Made by a program: the position numbers and the translations under genes. DNA of 64,000 nt from Rhodococcus antarcticus (GTDB lineage: Bacteria; Actinomycetota; Actinomycetes; Mycobacteriales; Mycobacteriaceae): NCBI RefSeq assembly GCF_026153295.1, contig NZ_CP110615.1, positions 1,240,001 to 1,304,000 of the forward strand, given 5' to 3'. Positions 16,631 through 24,238 of the stretch are shown here, piece by piece. Under the pieces are notes generated by a model. The model did no database searches. It saw nothing but the letters and a program-made list of their open reading frames with translations, and was not told where the DNA came from. Within the stretch, counting starts at the first letter, position 1; each line of letters begins with the position of its first letter.

Positions 16631-18118
16631 TCAGATGCCGGCGGCGTTGGCGTAGAACTGCTGGTCCTCGCGCCACCCCCCCATGCCCATGCCCACCTGG
16701 TCGATGTCGTGGACGAGCTCGATCCCGACCACCCACTTGACCATCTTGAAGCCGAGCTGGGTCTCGACCCGCAGCCGTACCGGGGCGCCGTGGGCGACCG
16801 GCAGCGGCTCACCGTTCATCTCCAGGGCGAGGATGGTCTGGGGCTGCTGAGCCAGGTGGATCGGGATGGAGCCGTAGAAGAATCCGTACCGACCCTCGGC
16901 CTCGGTCAGGCCCTTGTCGTCCATCGCGTAGAACACGATGTGGCGGGCCTCGGCGGTCGGCCGGACGTGCGCGAGGACATCGGCCATCGGCACCCCGGCC
17001 CACTGGGCCACCGCCGTCCAGCCCTGGATGCAGTTGTGCTTGACGGTCTGGCTGGTCTCACCCAGGCCCCGCAGCTCCTCCAAGGAGAGGGTGGTGGGGT
17101 TCTCCACCAGGCCGCCGACGGCCAGCCGGTAGTCCCGGAACTCGGTGGTGACCATCTGGTCGTAGTCCTCGCCGACCGGGGGGTAGCCGTTGACCCGGTG
17201 GTAGGGCGAGATGTCGGTGGCTGCGAGGTGCTGCCGCGACGTGAGCGAGCGGGAGATGACCTTCTCGAAGGGGTTGACCACGAACCCGAGCAGGCGTTGC
17301 GTCCTGCGCCGGTACCGCAGGGAGAACCAGGTGATGACGACGTGGAACAGCAGGACCAGGAACAACCCGGCCAGCCCGACCCCGACCGTGAGGGCGCGGC
17401 TACCGTGCCCGGCCAGCACGATGAGCACGAACTCGTCGGGCAGGTTGTGCACGATCACCATGAACACGTGCAGCACGGTGAACGCTGCGAACGCGCACAA
17501 CCCCAGGAAGTGCACGCTCCGCGCGCCCTGCTTCCCACCGAACAGCTTCCCGAACCACGGGAAGCGGGCGAGCACGGTCGGGGACATCGCCGCACCAGAG
17601 GCGATCTGCAGCGGGGCCAGCACGAAGATGAGCAGGAAGTAGGTCAGCTTCTGGGCGGCCTCGAACGGCTCACCCGGAATCCTCGGCGGAATCTGGAAGC
17701 TCAGGTAGGTGCCCACCGCACGGAGCGAGTCCGGAACGATCGACCAGTGGGTGGGGACGAGGTAGTGCCAGTAGCCGGTGGCGAACACGAGCACGACGTA
17801 CACCAGCCCGGTGAGGATCCAGAACTGGACCGTCATGAAGTGCCAGTGACGCCCCAACCCCAGGTTCTTGCGACCCGGCAGCGCCACCACCGGCGACCAG
17901 GACTCCTCCTCGTCCAGGCTGGACCACGGCTTGCGTGAGTCCGCCCCGTACATCTTCTTCGAGAACCGTGCCCATTCCCGCCCCGGCGGACAGTTGTCGT
18001 CCCAGTACAGCTTCGGGAACGCGGAGAGGACCTCCAGGCCCGATCGCATCAGCAGCAGCAGGAAGAACAGGTTCAGGAAGTGGGTCACCACCACCCACCA
18101 CGGGAAGAACGACGGCAC
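16631..18118 (-). CDS. Sulfite-oxidase-type molybdoenzyme fused to a cytochrome b561-like membrane domain
   Basis: A 495-residue protein. Residues 1-290 form five hydrophobic helices (near 5-25, 93-115, 155-180, 203-228, 245-268) with His at HWHFMTVQFW and LHVFMVIVHN, like a diheme b561/YedZ-type quinone-linked domain. Residues ~325-495 are a sulfite oxidase-fold molybdopterin domain, with the Mo-binding Cys363 in VKHNCIQGWT. The order suggests one polypeptide combining the catalytic and membrane subunits that are separate in MsrPQ (YedYZ). The Mo domain lacks its own signal peptide. GTG start preceded by GAGGAGG. The substrate could be a sulfoxide or another oxidised group. Operator site C lies 76 bases upstream. 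Confidence 0.88.
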   Translation of the reverse strand: MPSFFPWWVVVTHFLNLFFLLLLMRSGLEVLSAFPKLYWDDNCPPGREWARFSKKMYGADSRKPWSSLDEEESWSPVVALPGRKNLGLGRHWHFMTVQFWILTGLVYVVLVFATGYWHYLVPTHWSIVPDSLRAVGTYLSFQIPPRIPGEPFEAAQKLTYFLLIFVLAPLQIASGAAMSPTVLARFPWFGKLFGGKQGARSVHFLGLCAFAAFTVLHVFMVIVHNLPDEFVLIVLAGHGSRALTVGVGLAGLFLVLLFHVVITWFSLRYRRRTQRLLGFVVNPFEKVISRSLTSRQHLAATDISPYHRVNGYPPVGEDYDQMVTTEFRDYRLAVGGLVENPTTLSLEELRGLGETSQTVKHNCIQGWTAVAQWAGVPMADVLAHVRPTAEARHIVFYAMDDKGLTEAEGRYGFFYGSIPIHLAQQPQTILALEMNGEPLPVAHGAPVRLRVETQLGFKMVKWVVGIELVHDIDQVGMGMGGWREDQQFYANAAGI

Positions 18119-18193
18119 CGCAACCTCCTCGTCCGGGCACCGGTCCGTGATCCGCGGCCCCGCGTGCTGACGCCCGCACCGACTCGATCGAGC

Positions 18194-18214
18194 CGCAATG
18201 GTTGCGCCATCGCA
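18194..18214. promoter_or_regulatory. MarR-type operator candidate, site C
   Basis: CGCAATGGTTGCG, then CCAT and CGCA, matching sites A and B. It lies between the divergent molybdoenzyme gene (start 18118) and the small gene at 18284, so it could control both directions. Confidence 0.68.
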
Positions 18215-18283
18215 CAGTGTGCCACACACTGTTCGAGACGCGGGAACGAGACCGCGGTCGTGGACGGCGGAGAGGACAACGGC

Positions 18284-18613
18284 ATGACGCACCACCGCAG
18301 CACTGGCCCGACCGCGGTGCAGCAGGACCCGCTCAGCGCCGACGCCCGGCTCACGCAGCTGCGGGCGGACCTGCTGGGCGGGTTCGGTCAGGGCGCTGAC
18401 ACCGAGCAGGTCCAGGCGCACACCCGCGACCGCCCACCGGCGGACGCCGCACCCCCGCTGTTCGAACGGGCACGAACGGCGACGACGGAGGCCCCGATGA
18501 CCTACGGCGGGGGATCCGGCGGCCGGCGCGTCCGCTCATCACCCAAGGCTGCGCTGGGTGGGTTCCTCCTCGGGGTGCTGCTGACCCTGCGCCTGCGGCG
18601 GTCCGCCTCGTGA
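18284..18613 (+). CDS. Small protein with C-terminal hydrophobic segment
   Basis: A 109-residue protein: a polar, Asp/Arg/Pro-rich N-terminal part, a Gly-rich linker (TYGGGSGGRR) and a C-terminal hydrophobic helix (ALGGFLLGVLLTLRL) ending in basic residues. It may be tail-anchored. GGAGAGGA precedes the ATG, and the stop overlaps the epimerase start (GTGA). No family recognised. Confidence 0.6.
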   Translation: MTHHRSTGPTAVQQDPLSADARLTQLRADLLGGFGQGADTEQVQAHTRDRPPADAAPPLFERARTATTEAPMTYGGGSGGRRVRSSPKAALGGFLLGVLLTLRLRRSAS

Positions 18614-19524
18614 CCCCACCACCCTCGGGCCAGCAGCTCGAGATCACCCACGGCGACCAGCGGGCCACGATCGTCGAGGTCGGGGGCGGGGTTCGCACCT
18701 ACACCGCCGGCGGCAGGGACGTGCTGCACCCCTACGACCTGGACGCCATGTGCGACGGGGCGCACGGCGCCCCACTGATCCCCTGGCCCAACCGCCTGGC
18801 TGACGGGCGCTACACCTTCGACGGCAAGGACCACCAGGTCGCGCTCACCGAACCCGACAAGCACAACGCGATCCACGGTCTGCTGCGCTGGCGCTCCTGG
18901 CAAGCCACCGAGCGCGCCGCCGACCGGGTCGTGATGGCCACCGTCCTGCACCCCATGCTCGGGTACCCGTTCACCCTCGCCGTGCAGGTCGAGTACGCCC
19001 TTGGTGCGCACGGCCTGAGCGTGGTCACCACGGCCACCAACGTCGGTGACACCCCCTGCCCCTACGGACACGGCCAGCACCCCTACCTCTCACCCGGACG
19101 GGGCACCATCGACGCCTGCACGCTGCAGCTCAGCGCAGACACCCGGATCCTGACCGACCGGCAACGGCAGCTGCCCATCGGCAGCGAACCCGTTGCCCGC
19201 ACCCCCTTCGACTTCACGACCCCGCGACAGCTGAAGAACCTCGAGGTCGACTCCGCGTTCACCGGGCTGGGTCGCGACGCCGAGGGGAAGGCCTGGGTGA
19301 GGCTGACCGGCACCGATGGCGCCACCGCCGCGCTGTGGGTGGACGAGACCTATCCCATCCTCGAGCTCTACACCGCAGACACCTTGGCGCCGGCGCGCCG
19401 TCGCACCGGTCTCGGTGCCGAACCCATGACCTGCCCGCCCAACGCGTTCCAGACCGGCCAGCACGTCATCCGGTTGGACCCTGGACAGTCGCAGACCACG
19501 ACGTGGGGTGCGAACCTGAGCTGA
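18610..19524 (+). CDS. Aldose 1-epimerase family protein
   Basis: A 304-residue beta-sandwich enzyme. NAIHGLLR carries the first conserved His, HGQHPYLSPG the catalytic His, and ILELYTAD the catalytic Glu region. PLIPWPNRLADGRYTF near the N-terminus is the sugar-binding segment. The family interconverts alpha and beta anomers of hexoses. With GH15, GH65 and GMC oxidoreductase genes nearby, it probably feeds beta-anomers to a sugar dehydrogenase; that link is inference. Coupled to the upstream small gene by GTGA. Confidence 0.9.
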   Translation: MTPPPSGQQLEITHGDQRATIVEVGGGVRTYTAGGRDVLHPYDLDAMCDGAHGAPLIPWPNRLADGRYTFDGKDHQVALTEPDKHNAIHGLLRWRSWQATERAADRVVMATVLHPMLGYPFTLAVQVEYALGAHGLSVVTTATNVGDTPCPYGHGQHPYLSPGRGTIDACTLQLSADTRILTDRQRQLPIGSEPVARTPFDFTTPRQLKNLEVDSAFTGLGRDAEGKAWVRLTGTDGATAALWVDETYPILELYTADTLAPARRRTGLGAEPMTCPPNAFQTGQHVIRLDPGQSQTTTWGANLS

Positions 19525-19834
19525 GGTCGCTCGACCTCGGCCTCCCCGTGGGCGCGGGGGCTGTCACTGTCGGTCGGCTGCTCCTCCGTCAGCGGCTGTG
19601 CACCGGCGGCGCTCTCGTGAGGCCTCGGCCAGGTACCGGAAGTGCACGTCCTGAGCAGAGGGGACCGGGACGGTCACCGAGCGGGTGCCGTCGTCCTGGG
19701 TGCGAGGCCGGTGGGGTTCTGCCCACCGAGAGCTGCACGATGGTCTGCGGGGTGGGCGTGTCGTGGTGTGCTCACCCCGCGGCGCCCTCCAGGACGGCAG
19801 CGGCCATGCACCCCTCCGACCCGGGTGCGGGGGG
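19525..19834. other. 310-base convergent gap without a supported gene
   Basis: It lies between the ends of two convergent genes. A minus-strand stretch near 19620-19700 gives TVPVPSAQDVHFRYLAEA, reminiscent of the carbohydrate-binding segment of glycogen-debranching enzymes, but frames break on either side. It may be a relic. Confidence 0.35.
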
Positions 19835-20416
19835 TCAGGCGGGCAGCGAGTACCCGATGACGGTGTTGAGCACGACGGCGACGGTCAGGTACATCAGCCA
19901 CACCCCGGTGACGGTGTGGAAGAAGCCGATGGCGCGGACCGCGACGGGGCCGACCTGCAGGGCCACGAAGAGCTCGGCGAGGTAGACCAGGAACAGGCCG
20001 GTGAACAGCAGTCCGACCGGCCACGCACCCCCGTGGTAGAACACGAACGCACCTAGCGCACTGAGCACCATGAATGCCACCGACATGCCCGCGTTCGGCC
20101 GGTCGTCGTTGCCGCGGTAGCGGTTCCAGCCCAGCACGAACCAGTGGATGCCGTAGGCGCTGAACGCCAGCGCAGCCATGTAGAGGGCCTTGTCGTTGGT
20201 GAACACCGGGAACCAGGTCAACCCGACGAACAAGATGACCCCGGTGACGAGCTGGCAGAACCCGGCCAGCCAGATGCCCCAGAAGCCGGCGGCTCGGTCG
20301 ACGGCCGCGTCTCGCGGCGGGAAGCCGAGCAGCTCCATGGGCCCCCAGACGAGGTAGCCCGTCCCGAGCCCGAAGAACCCCAGGGCCAGGGGCGGGAACA
20401 TCGACGTCACGAACAC
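19835..20416 (-). CDS. Six-helix membrane protein, possibly GPR1/FUN34/YaaH (acetate transporter)-like
   Basis: A 193-residue protein with about six hydrophobic helices. It opens MFPPLALGFFGLGTGYLVWG and contains FWGIWLAGFCQLVTGVILF and FSAYGIHWFVLGW, echoing the PLGL, GGLAQ and SYGAFW blocks of the AceTr family. The match is by eye and incomplete. GTG start with GAGGAGG 5 nt upstream. It stands alone. If correct, it would take up acetate or a similar small acid; otherwise it is an unclassified membrane protein. Confidence 0.6.
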   Translation of the reverse strand: MFVTSMFPPLALGFFGLGTGYLVWGPMELLGFPPRDAAVDRAAGFWGIWLAGFCQLVTGVILFVGLTWFPVFTNDKALYMAALAFSAYGIHWFVLGWNRYRGNDDRPNAGMSVAFMVLSALGAFVFYHGGAWPVGLLFTGLFLVYLAELFVALQVGPVAVRAIGFFHTVTGVWLMYLTVAVVLNTVIGYSLPA

Positions 20417-20832
20417 GGCAGCCTCCTCGCGGGCCCGTGCGGGCGGCTTTCGCCCGGGCACCACCTCAGGTGTACGACGGTTGTCGCGCCCACACAAATC
20501 GGAGCGGCACTTCAGGCGCGGGTGTTGGCCTGGCCGACCATGAAGTGCGCTTCCGCAGCCCCTTCCGCAGCCGCAGCCGCAGCCGCAGCCGCAGCCGCAG
20601 CCGCAGCCGCAGCAGCTGCGGTGGCGGTGGGGACCCTTGGGCGGCTGACGGCTCGCACCGGGTCGGGATGGGCGATGTCGCAGGTCACACGGCCCGGAGG
20701 GACCTTTCCCGGCGTGTACGTTGATCTTGTTGAGACCTCAGCCAGACCCGGACCACGTTCGTCCTCGCGGACTCGTGGGAGCACTTGCTCTGAGCCCGGG
20801 CGTGATCGGTGACCTTCCCCTGGGGAGTCACC
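20417..20832. other. Divergent intergenic region before the DevR-like regulator
   Basis: It holds the CCGCAG tandem repeat and, at 20699-20712, GGGACCTTTCCCGG, which matches one half of a DevR/DosR box (GGGAC-N4). A TTGATCTTGTTGAG at ~20720 may belong to the promoter of the regulator gene. No gene is supported. Confidence 0.45.
20565..20612. repeat. Hexanucleotide microsatellite (CCGCAG)8
   Basis: Eight perfect tandem copies of CCGCAG, with another single copy at 20553-20558. It lies in non-coding DNA between divergent genes. A perfect tract of this length can vary by replication slippage and so change promoter spacing. Confidence 0.92.
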
Positions 20833-21498
20833 TTGAACACCAGCTTGATCACCACCGCACCTGTCCGTGTCCTGGTCGTGGACGGTTGGGAGGTCTACCG
20901 CCGCGGGGTCGTGCAGTCCCTCGTCCACGACGACACCGTTGACGTCGTGGGCGAGGCGGGCACCGTTGCCGAGGCCGACGTGCTCGTGCGGTCGCTGCAG
21001 CCGGACGTCGTGCTGCTCGACGCCCGCCTGCCCGATGGCAGCGGGGTCGAGCTGTGTCGCCGCTTCCAGGCGACCGCGCCGGCCACCCACTGGCTGTTCC
21101 TCACCTCCGACGGGGTGGGCATGGTCGGGGCGGCTGATGCCGGCGCCATCGGGCACCTGTCCAAGGACGTGCACCGCGTGGAGCTGGTCGCGGCGGTGCT
21201 GCGCGCGGCGTCGGGAGGGTCGTGGGACCCGGTGTGCGGCGGTGTCCACACCGTTGCCGAGGTGGTCACTGCGCTCGAGGTGGCCGTGGCGTCGCTGACG
21301 GGGAGGGAGTCGGCGGTGCTGCGGCTGATCACCGAGGGGATGACGAACCGGCAGATCGGGGCGGAGCTGGTCCTGTCGGAGAAGACGGTGAAGAACTACG
21401 TCTCCTTGGTCCTGTCCAAGCTGGGGGTGGCCCGGCGAACCCAGGCCGCGGTCCTGGGGGCCGACGCCCGCCAGCTGCTGCTCGCCACCGCCGGCTAG
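20833..21498 (+). CDS. DevR/DosR-like NarL-family response regulator
   Basis: A 221-residue protein from a TTG with GGGGAG 6 nt upstream; an in-frame GTG at 20809 is the alternative. Receiver domain: Asp63 in VVLLDARLPDGSG is the phosphorylation site and Lys111 (GHLSKD) the conserved lysine. The acidic pair normally DD is here Asp17-Gly18 (VVDGWEVYRRG). The C-terminal LuxR-type HTH (~155-213) reads TNRQIGAELVLSEKTVKNYV and LGVARRTQAAV, very close to mycobacterial DevR. That protein switches on dormancy genes under hypoxia or NO. No histidine kinase gene is adjacent, so signal input is unknown. It ends tail-to-tail with the next gene. Confidence 0.88.
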   Translation: MNTSLITTAPVRVLVVDGWEVYRRGVVQSLVHDDTVDVVGEAGTVAEADVLVRSLQPDVVLLDARLPDGSGVELCRRFQATAPATHWLFLTSDGVGMVGAADAGAIGHLSKDVHRVELVAAVLRAASGGSWDPVCGGVHTVAEVVTALEVAVASLTGRESAVLRLITEGMTNRQIGAELVLSEKTVKNYVSLVLSKLGVARRTQAAVLGADARQLLLATAG

Positions 21499-22034
21499 CC
21501 AGCCCGACCAGCGCACCGACGGGCGGGCCTGCTCCGGCCGCCAAGGCGGGGGCGGGTGTTGTCGGCCCAGGTCGTGGTGCCTCGGTCGACGGGCAGGGCG
21601 GCCCCGAGGACGAGGACGCCGAGGACCCCGAGGTCGAGGACGACTCCGGTGGCGGCGGAGGGGCCTGCCCACAGCAGCACGGGTGTCGAGGTGAGGGCGG
21701 CGAGCAGGGCGAGGGTGCGCCAGGTGCGCAGCCGGGCCTCGAGCAGGGCCCCGGCGCTGATGTAGGCCAGGCCGGCGACCACGGATAGTCCGGCGGTGAC
21801 CACACCGGTGACCGACCCGGTCTCGGGGTGCAGCCCGGCGTCGTGCAGGGGGCCGGGCTGGGCAGTGCTCCAGAGCAGGCCCACCGCGGCCAGGTGGGCG
21901 GTGCCGAGCAGGACCAGGGTGGTCGCGGAGGCGGTGACGACGATTCGCCACCGTGGGGTGAGGACGGGCCGGAGGGTCGCTGGGTCGGGGGTGGGGTTGG
22001 TGCCCCGCAGCGTCACCGTCGGTGTGGTGGTCAT
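21495..22034 (-). CDS. Four-helix membrane protein of unknown function
   Basis: A 179-residue protein with hydrophobic segments near 31-52, 75-100, 107-125 and 130-147, and a basic C-terminal tail. The ATG overlaps the upstream stop (ATGA), so it is coupled to the 22031 gene. Its stop overlaps the end of the convergent DevR-like gene. Family not recognised. Confidence 0.65.
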   Translation of the reverse strand: MTTTPTVTLRGTNPTPDPATLRPVLTPRWRIVVTASATTLVLLGTAHLAAVGLLWSTAQPGPLHDAGLHPETGSVTGVVTAGLSVVAGLAYISAGALLEARLRTWRTLALLAALTSTPVLLWAGPSAATGVVLDLGVLGVLVLGAALPVDRGTTTWADNTRPRLGGRSRPARRCAGRAG

Positions 22035-22432
22035 GGGGTGCGCGATGGGGTGGTGAGGTAGCGGGTGGGGTCGCTACCGGCGCGGGTACCGCTGGCGATC
22101 CAGGCGGCGAACCCGGTGGGGGTGGCGTTGTGGTGGTGCTGCAGCTGGGTGAGGGTGGTCTGCCATGCGCGGCCGAGGTCCGGGTCGCTCCAGCGGGCCA
22201 GCGACGATGCCTCGGGACTCGGGGGCAGCACGAGCAGCGACCCGGAGGGGGTTGGTGGGCCGGTAGGGGTGTCGGGTCGGGGGCGGGCGGCGTGCACCTC
22301 GTGGCCGACGACGGCAACGGTGGCGCCGAGCAGCAGCAGCGGGAAGACCGCCCCCGGCCCCCACAGCACCAGGATGGTGAGCCCGGCCAGGACGCCGGCG
22401 GTCACGGCCAGCACGTCCCGTCCGTGGCTCAC
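22031..22432 (-). CDS. Membrane-anchored small protein, paralogue of the one at 26492
   Basis: A 133-residue protein with two N-terminal hydrophobic helices, a Pro/Thr-rich linker, then TTLTQLQHHHNATPTGFAAW and GTRAGSDPTRYLTT. The C-terminal block GFAAWIASG-RA-SDP-RYLTT is shared with the product at 26492-26980, which also has an extra YLDELQRRDP segment. The GTG start overlaps a 13-codon upstream frame. The conserved block is seen in other actinobacterial hypothetical proteins; its role is unknown. It lies in a stress-gene block. Confidence 0.7.
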   Translation of the reverse strand: MSHGRDVLAVTAGVLAGLTILVLWGPGAVFPLLLLGATVAVVGHEVHAARPRPDTPTGPPTPSGSLLVLPPSPEASSLARWSDPDLGRAWQTTLTQLQHHHNATPTGFAAWIASGTRAGSDPTRYLTTPSRTP

Positions 22433-22470
22433 AGCCCGGACCGGGTCGAGGTCGACGTGGTGGTGGCCAT
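22429..22470 (-). CDS. Possible 13-residue leader peptide MATTTSTSTRSGL
   Basis: A short ATG frame with the strong ribosome site AAGGAGC 5-6 nt upstream; its TGA overlaps the GTG of the next gene (GTGA). The gene at 22432 itself has no good ribosome site, so translation may enter here and re-initiate. Confidence 0.4.
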   Translation of the reverse strand: MATTTSTSTRSGL

Positions 22471-22591
22471 GGGTGCTCCTTGGCTCGGTGTGTCGTGCGG
22501 GGTTGGGGCCGTGACGGAGCCACGTGGCTGCCGGGCAAGGGGGGTGGCCCAGCGGGGCGGGGCTCAGCGGGGGCCGGCGGGGTCAGGCTCC

Positions 22592-23101
22592 TCAGGGGGT
22601 GATGTGCAGGAGGTTGTGGACGTGGGTGACGCCGGGGGTGGAGTAGGCGGCGTCGTCGGTCTGGCGGTACTCGGTCCAGGAGCTGACGTGGCCGGTGAGC
22701 TCGATCGTGGTGCCCTCGGTGGTGACGGTGATGGTGCGGGCGTCGGTGGTGGCGTTGCGCTGGAGGGTGGTGGTGATGTGGGCGGTGGCCTTCTCGGCGA
22801 TGAACGGCTGGTCGGGGGTGAGGGTGACGAGGGTGCGGACCCCGGTGACTCCGGCGATGGCTTCCACGGCGAGGACCGCGGCCTGGCGTTGGTAGTGCCA
22901 GGTGGTGGTGCCGGTGAGGGTGATCCAGTGGTTGGTCACCTCGGCGTTGATGTTGTCGGCGCCCGGGGAGTGGGTGAGGGCCGTGGTGGCGTCGCGGGCG
23001 AGGTCGGTGTCCGGGCGTGTCCCGTGGGGGTGCTTGACGACGATCTCGTCGAGGATCTCGGACGTCAGCTGGTGGGCGGTGGGGTGCGGGGGCCGGGTCA
23101 T
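22592..23101 (-). CDS. BON-domain protein (three BON modules)
   Basis: A 169-residue protein built of BON-like repeats: DLARDATTALTHSPGADNINAE followed by VTNHWITLTGTTTWHYQRQAA, a middle segment (GVTGVRTLVTL), and TITVTTEGTTIELTGHVSSW with PGVTHVHNLLHITP. BON domains bind phospholipid or envelope surfaces and appear in osmotically or stress-induced proteins. No signal peptide or lipobox is visible, so it may act in the cytoplasm. DevR-box-like sites lie 45-72 bases upstream, matching its place in a stress block. Confidence 0.85.
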   Translation of the reverse strand: MTRPPHPTAHQLTSEILDEIVVKHPHGTRPDTDLARDATTALTHSPGADNINAEVTNHWITLTGTTTWHYQRQAAVLAVEAIAGVTGVRTLVTLTPDQPFIAEKATAHITTTLQRNATTDARTITVTTEGTTIELTGHVSSWTEYRQTDDAAYSTPGVTHVHNLLHITP

Positions 23102-23158
23102 GGGTCCACCGTGGTCCGGGGGGATGGTGGACGGCAGTGCCGTGCGGTCCCTTCCGGG

Positions 23159-23172
23159 GGTCCACAGGTCCC
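23159..23172 (-). promoter_or_regulatory. Candidate DevR/DosR box upstream of the BON gene
   Basis: On the minus strand this reads GGGACCTGTGGACC, fitting the 5-4-5 layout GGGAC-N4-GGCCC/GTCCC with mismatches only in the second half. A second GGGACC half-site lies 21 bases away at 23146-23151. The position, 58 bases before the start, suits an activator. Confidence 0.45.
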
Positions 23173-23208
23173 GTTCCGGGCGTTCACCGCCCAGCGGTGA
23201 CCTGCTGG

Positions 23209-23222
23209 GGGTCCGAGGACCC
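23209..23222. promoter_or_regulatory. Perfect palindrome GGGTCCGAGGACCC
   Basis: Six-base arms around a GA centre, in the 320-base region upstream of the BON gene that otherwise holds no gene. It could be another site for the regulator of this region. It differs from a DevR box at the fourth base of each arm. Confidence 0.4.
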
Positions 23223-23421
23223 TGGCCGGGGCGACCGCACGCCAGCCACCGTCGGTGCACCGTGGAGGGGGTCCCGACCCGGGGACGGATGTCCGGGGTG
23301 TCGGGGCCGTGGATCGGGGTCTTCGTGGGGATCGTGCTGAGCCTGGTCGACGGCCGGCGACCACCCCCGACCCGCTCATGCCGATGCGGTCCGGCGAACC
23401 ACCGGGCGGCGGGGGAAACGC

Positions 23422-23736
23422 CTACTCCGTGACGGTCCACCCGCCCCAGTCGTGGCGTGGGGGCACGGGCATGTAGAGGGTGTTGCCGAGGTGGTCCCGG
23501 GCCGGTCGGTGGGCTCGGATGTCGTGCACGAGCCGGTACTCCATTGGTCCGGTCCGGCCGGGCAGCACGACCCGCGCGGGCCACGAACCGTTCTCCACGC
23601 GCCGCCACGTGTGCCCGTGTGCCGGCCCGCAGTAGGCCTTCGCCCACCCCGTGCCGGCGGTGGACCCCTTCCGCGGGCGATCAACGGCCGGGGCGTCAGC
23701 ATCGGTGCCCGGCCGGGAAACGTCGAGGATCGTCAC
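23422..23736 (-). CDS. Conserved-looking hypothetical protein
   Basis: A 104-residue soluble protein starting at GTG. It contains GWAKAYCGPAHGHTWRR, a central VLPGRTGPMEYRLVHD and an ending of PRHDWGGWTVTE. The balance of charged, aromatic and hydrophobic residues is that of a real small globular protein. The Cys-Gly-Pro-x-His-x-His element could bind metal, but I know no characterised relative. No coupled neighbour. Confidence 0.5.
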   Translation of the reverse strand: MTILDVSRPGTDADAPAVDRPRKGSTAGTGWAKAYCGPAHGHTWRRVENGSWPARVVLPGRTGPMEYRLVHDIRAHRPARDHLGNTLYMPVPPRHDWGGWTVTE

Positions 23737-24238
23737 GACGCGCTCGACCTCCGACGGTGTCGCACAGGCTGGGTGCGGCGACCGAGAGCCTCGCCGAGGG
23801 GCTGGGGGGCCACGACATCGCGGCAACCGGTGGGCATGAACCAAGCCTGGTCGCGGCGTGGGGGAGCGGGTCAGGGGCCAACGTCCCGGACACACGGGAC
23901 CACAGGGCAGTCACCCACCCCGGCAACCGCCCGAACTGAGGCACGTGGTCGACACCGAGGTCGCGCTCCAGAGTGCGGAGGGGCGTCAGGGCCTCGCCCC
24001 GTTGCCGTGGAACGAGCGGCCCGCGACGAGCTCGTGCTGCTGGTCGCCCTTCGGGCGCGGTGGGTCATCGCGGTTGTGGGCTGTCGGTGGTGGCGTTCGC
24101 CTGGGGGTGTGGGCGAGCCCGGCTCGGAGGCTGTGTTGCTCGTTGCGGAGAGCGGGCCGTGGACGGTGGTCGTGGTCCGTGCAACCCTTCGGGGGACCCC
24201 GACGACCGTGCAGGGCTGAGCGAGAGCGGCGGCACCTC
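23737..24238. other. 502-base stretch without a supported gene
   Basis: Frames on both strands are open only because of GC bias and show no family. It should contain the promoter of the GAF-ANTAR gene at 24239; no clear box was seen. Confidence 0.4.

Noticed and set aside
19620-19740. Minus-strand stretch resembling a glycogen-debranching N-terminal domain
   Set aside because: Too short and interrupted by frame breaks; noted only as a possible relic in the gap entry.
20553-20612. CRISPR-like array
   Set aside because: The unit is only 6 bases with no spacers; it is a microsatellite.
20512-22317. 601-codon minus-strand frame including a poly-Ala tract
   Set aside because: It runs antisense through the DevR-like gene; the poly-Ala is the CCGCAG repeat read as codons.
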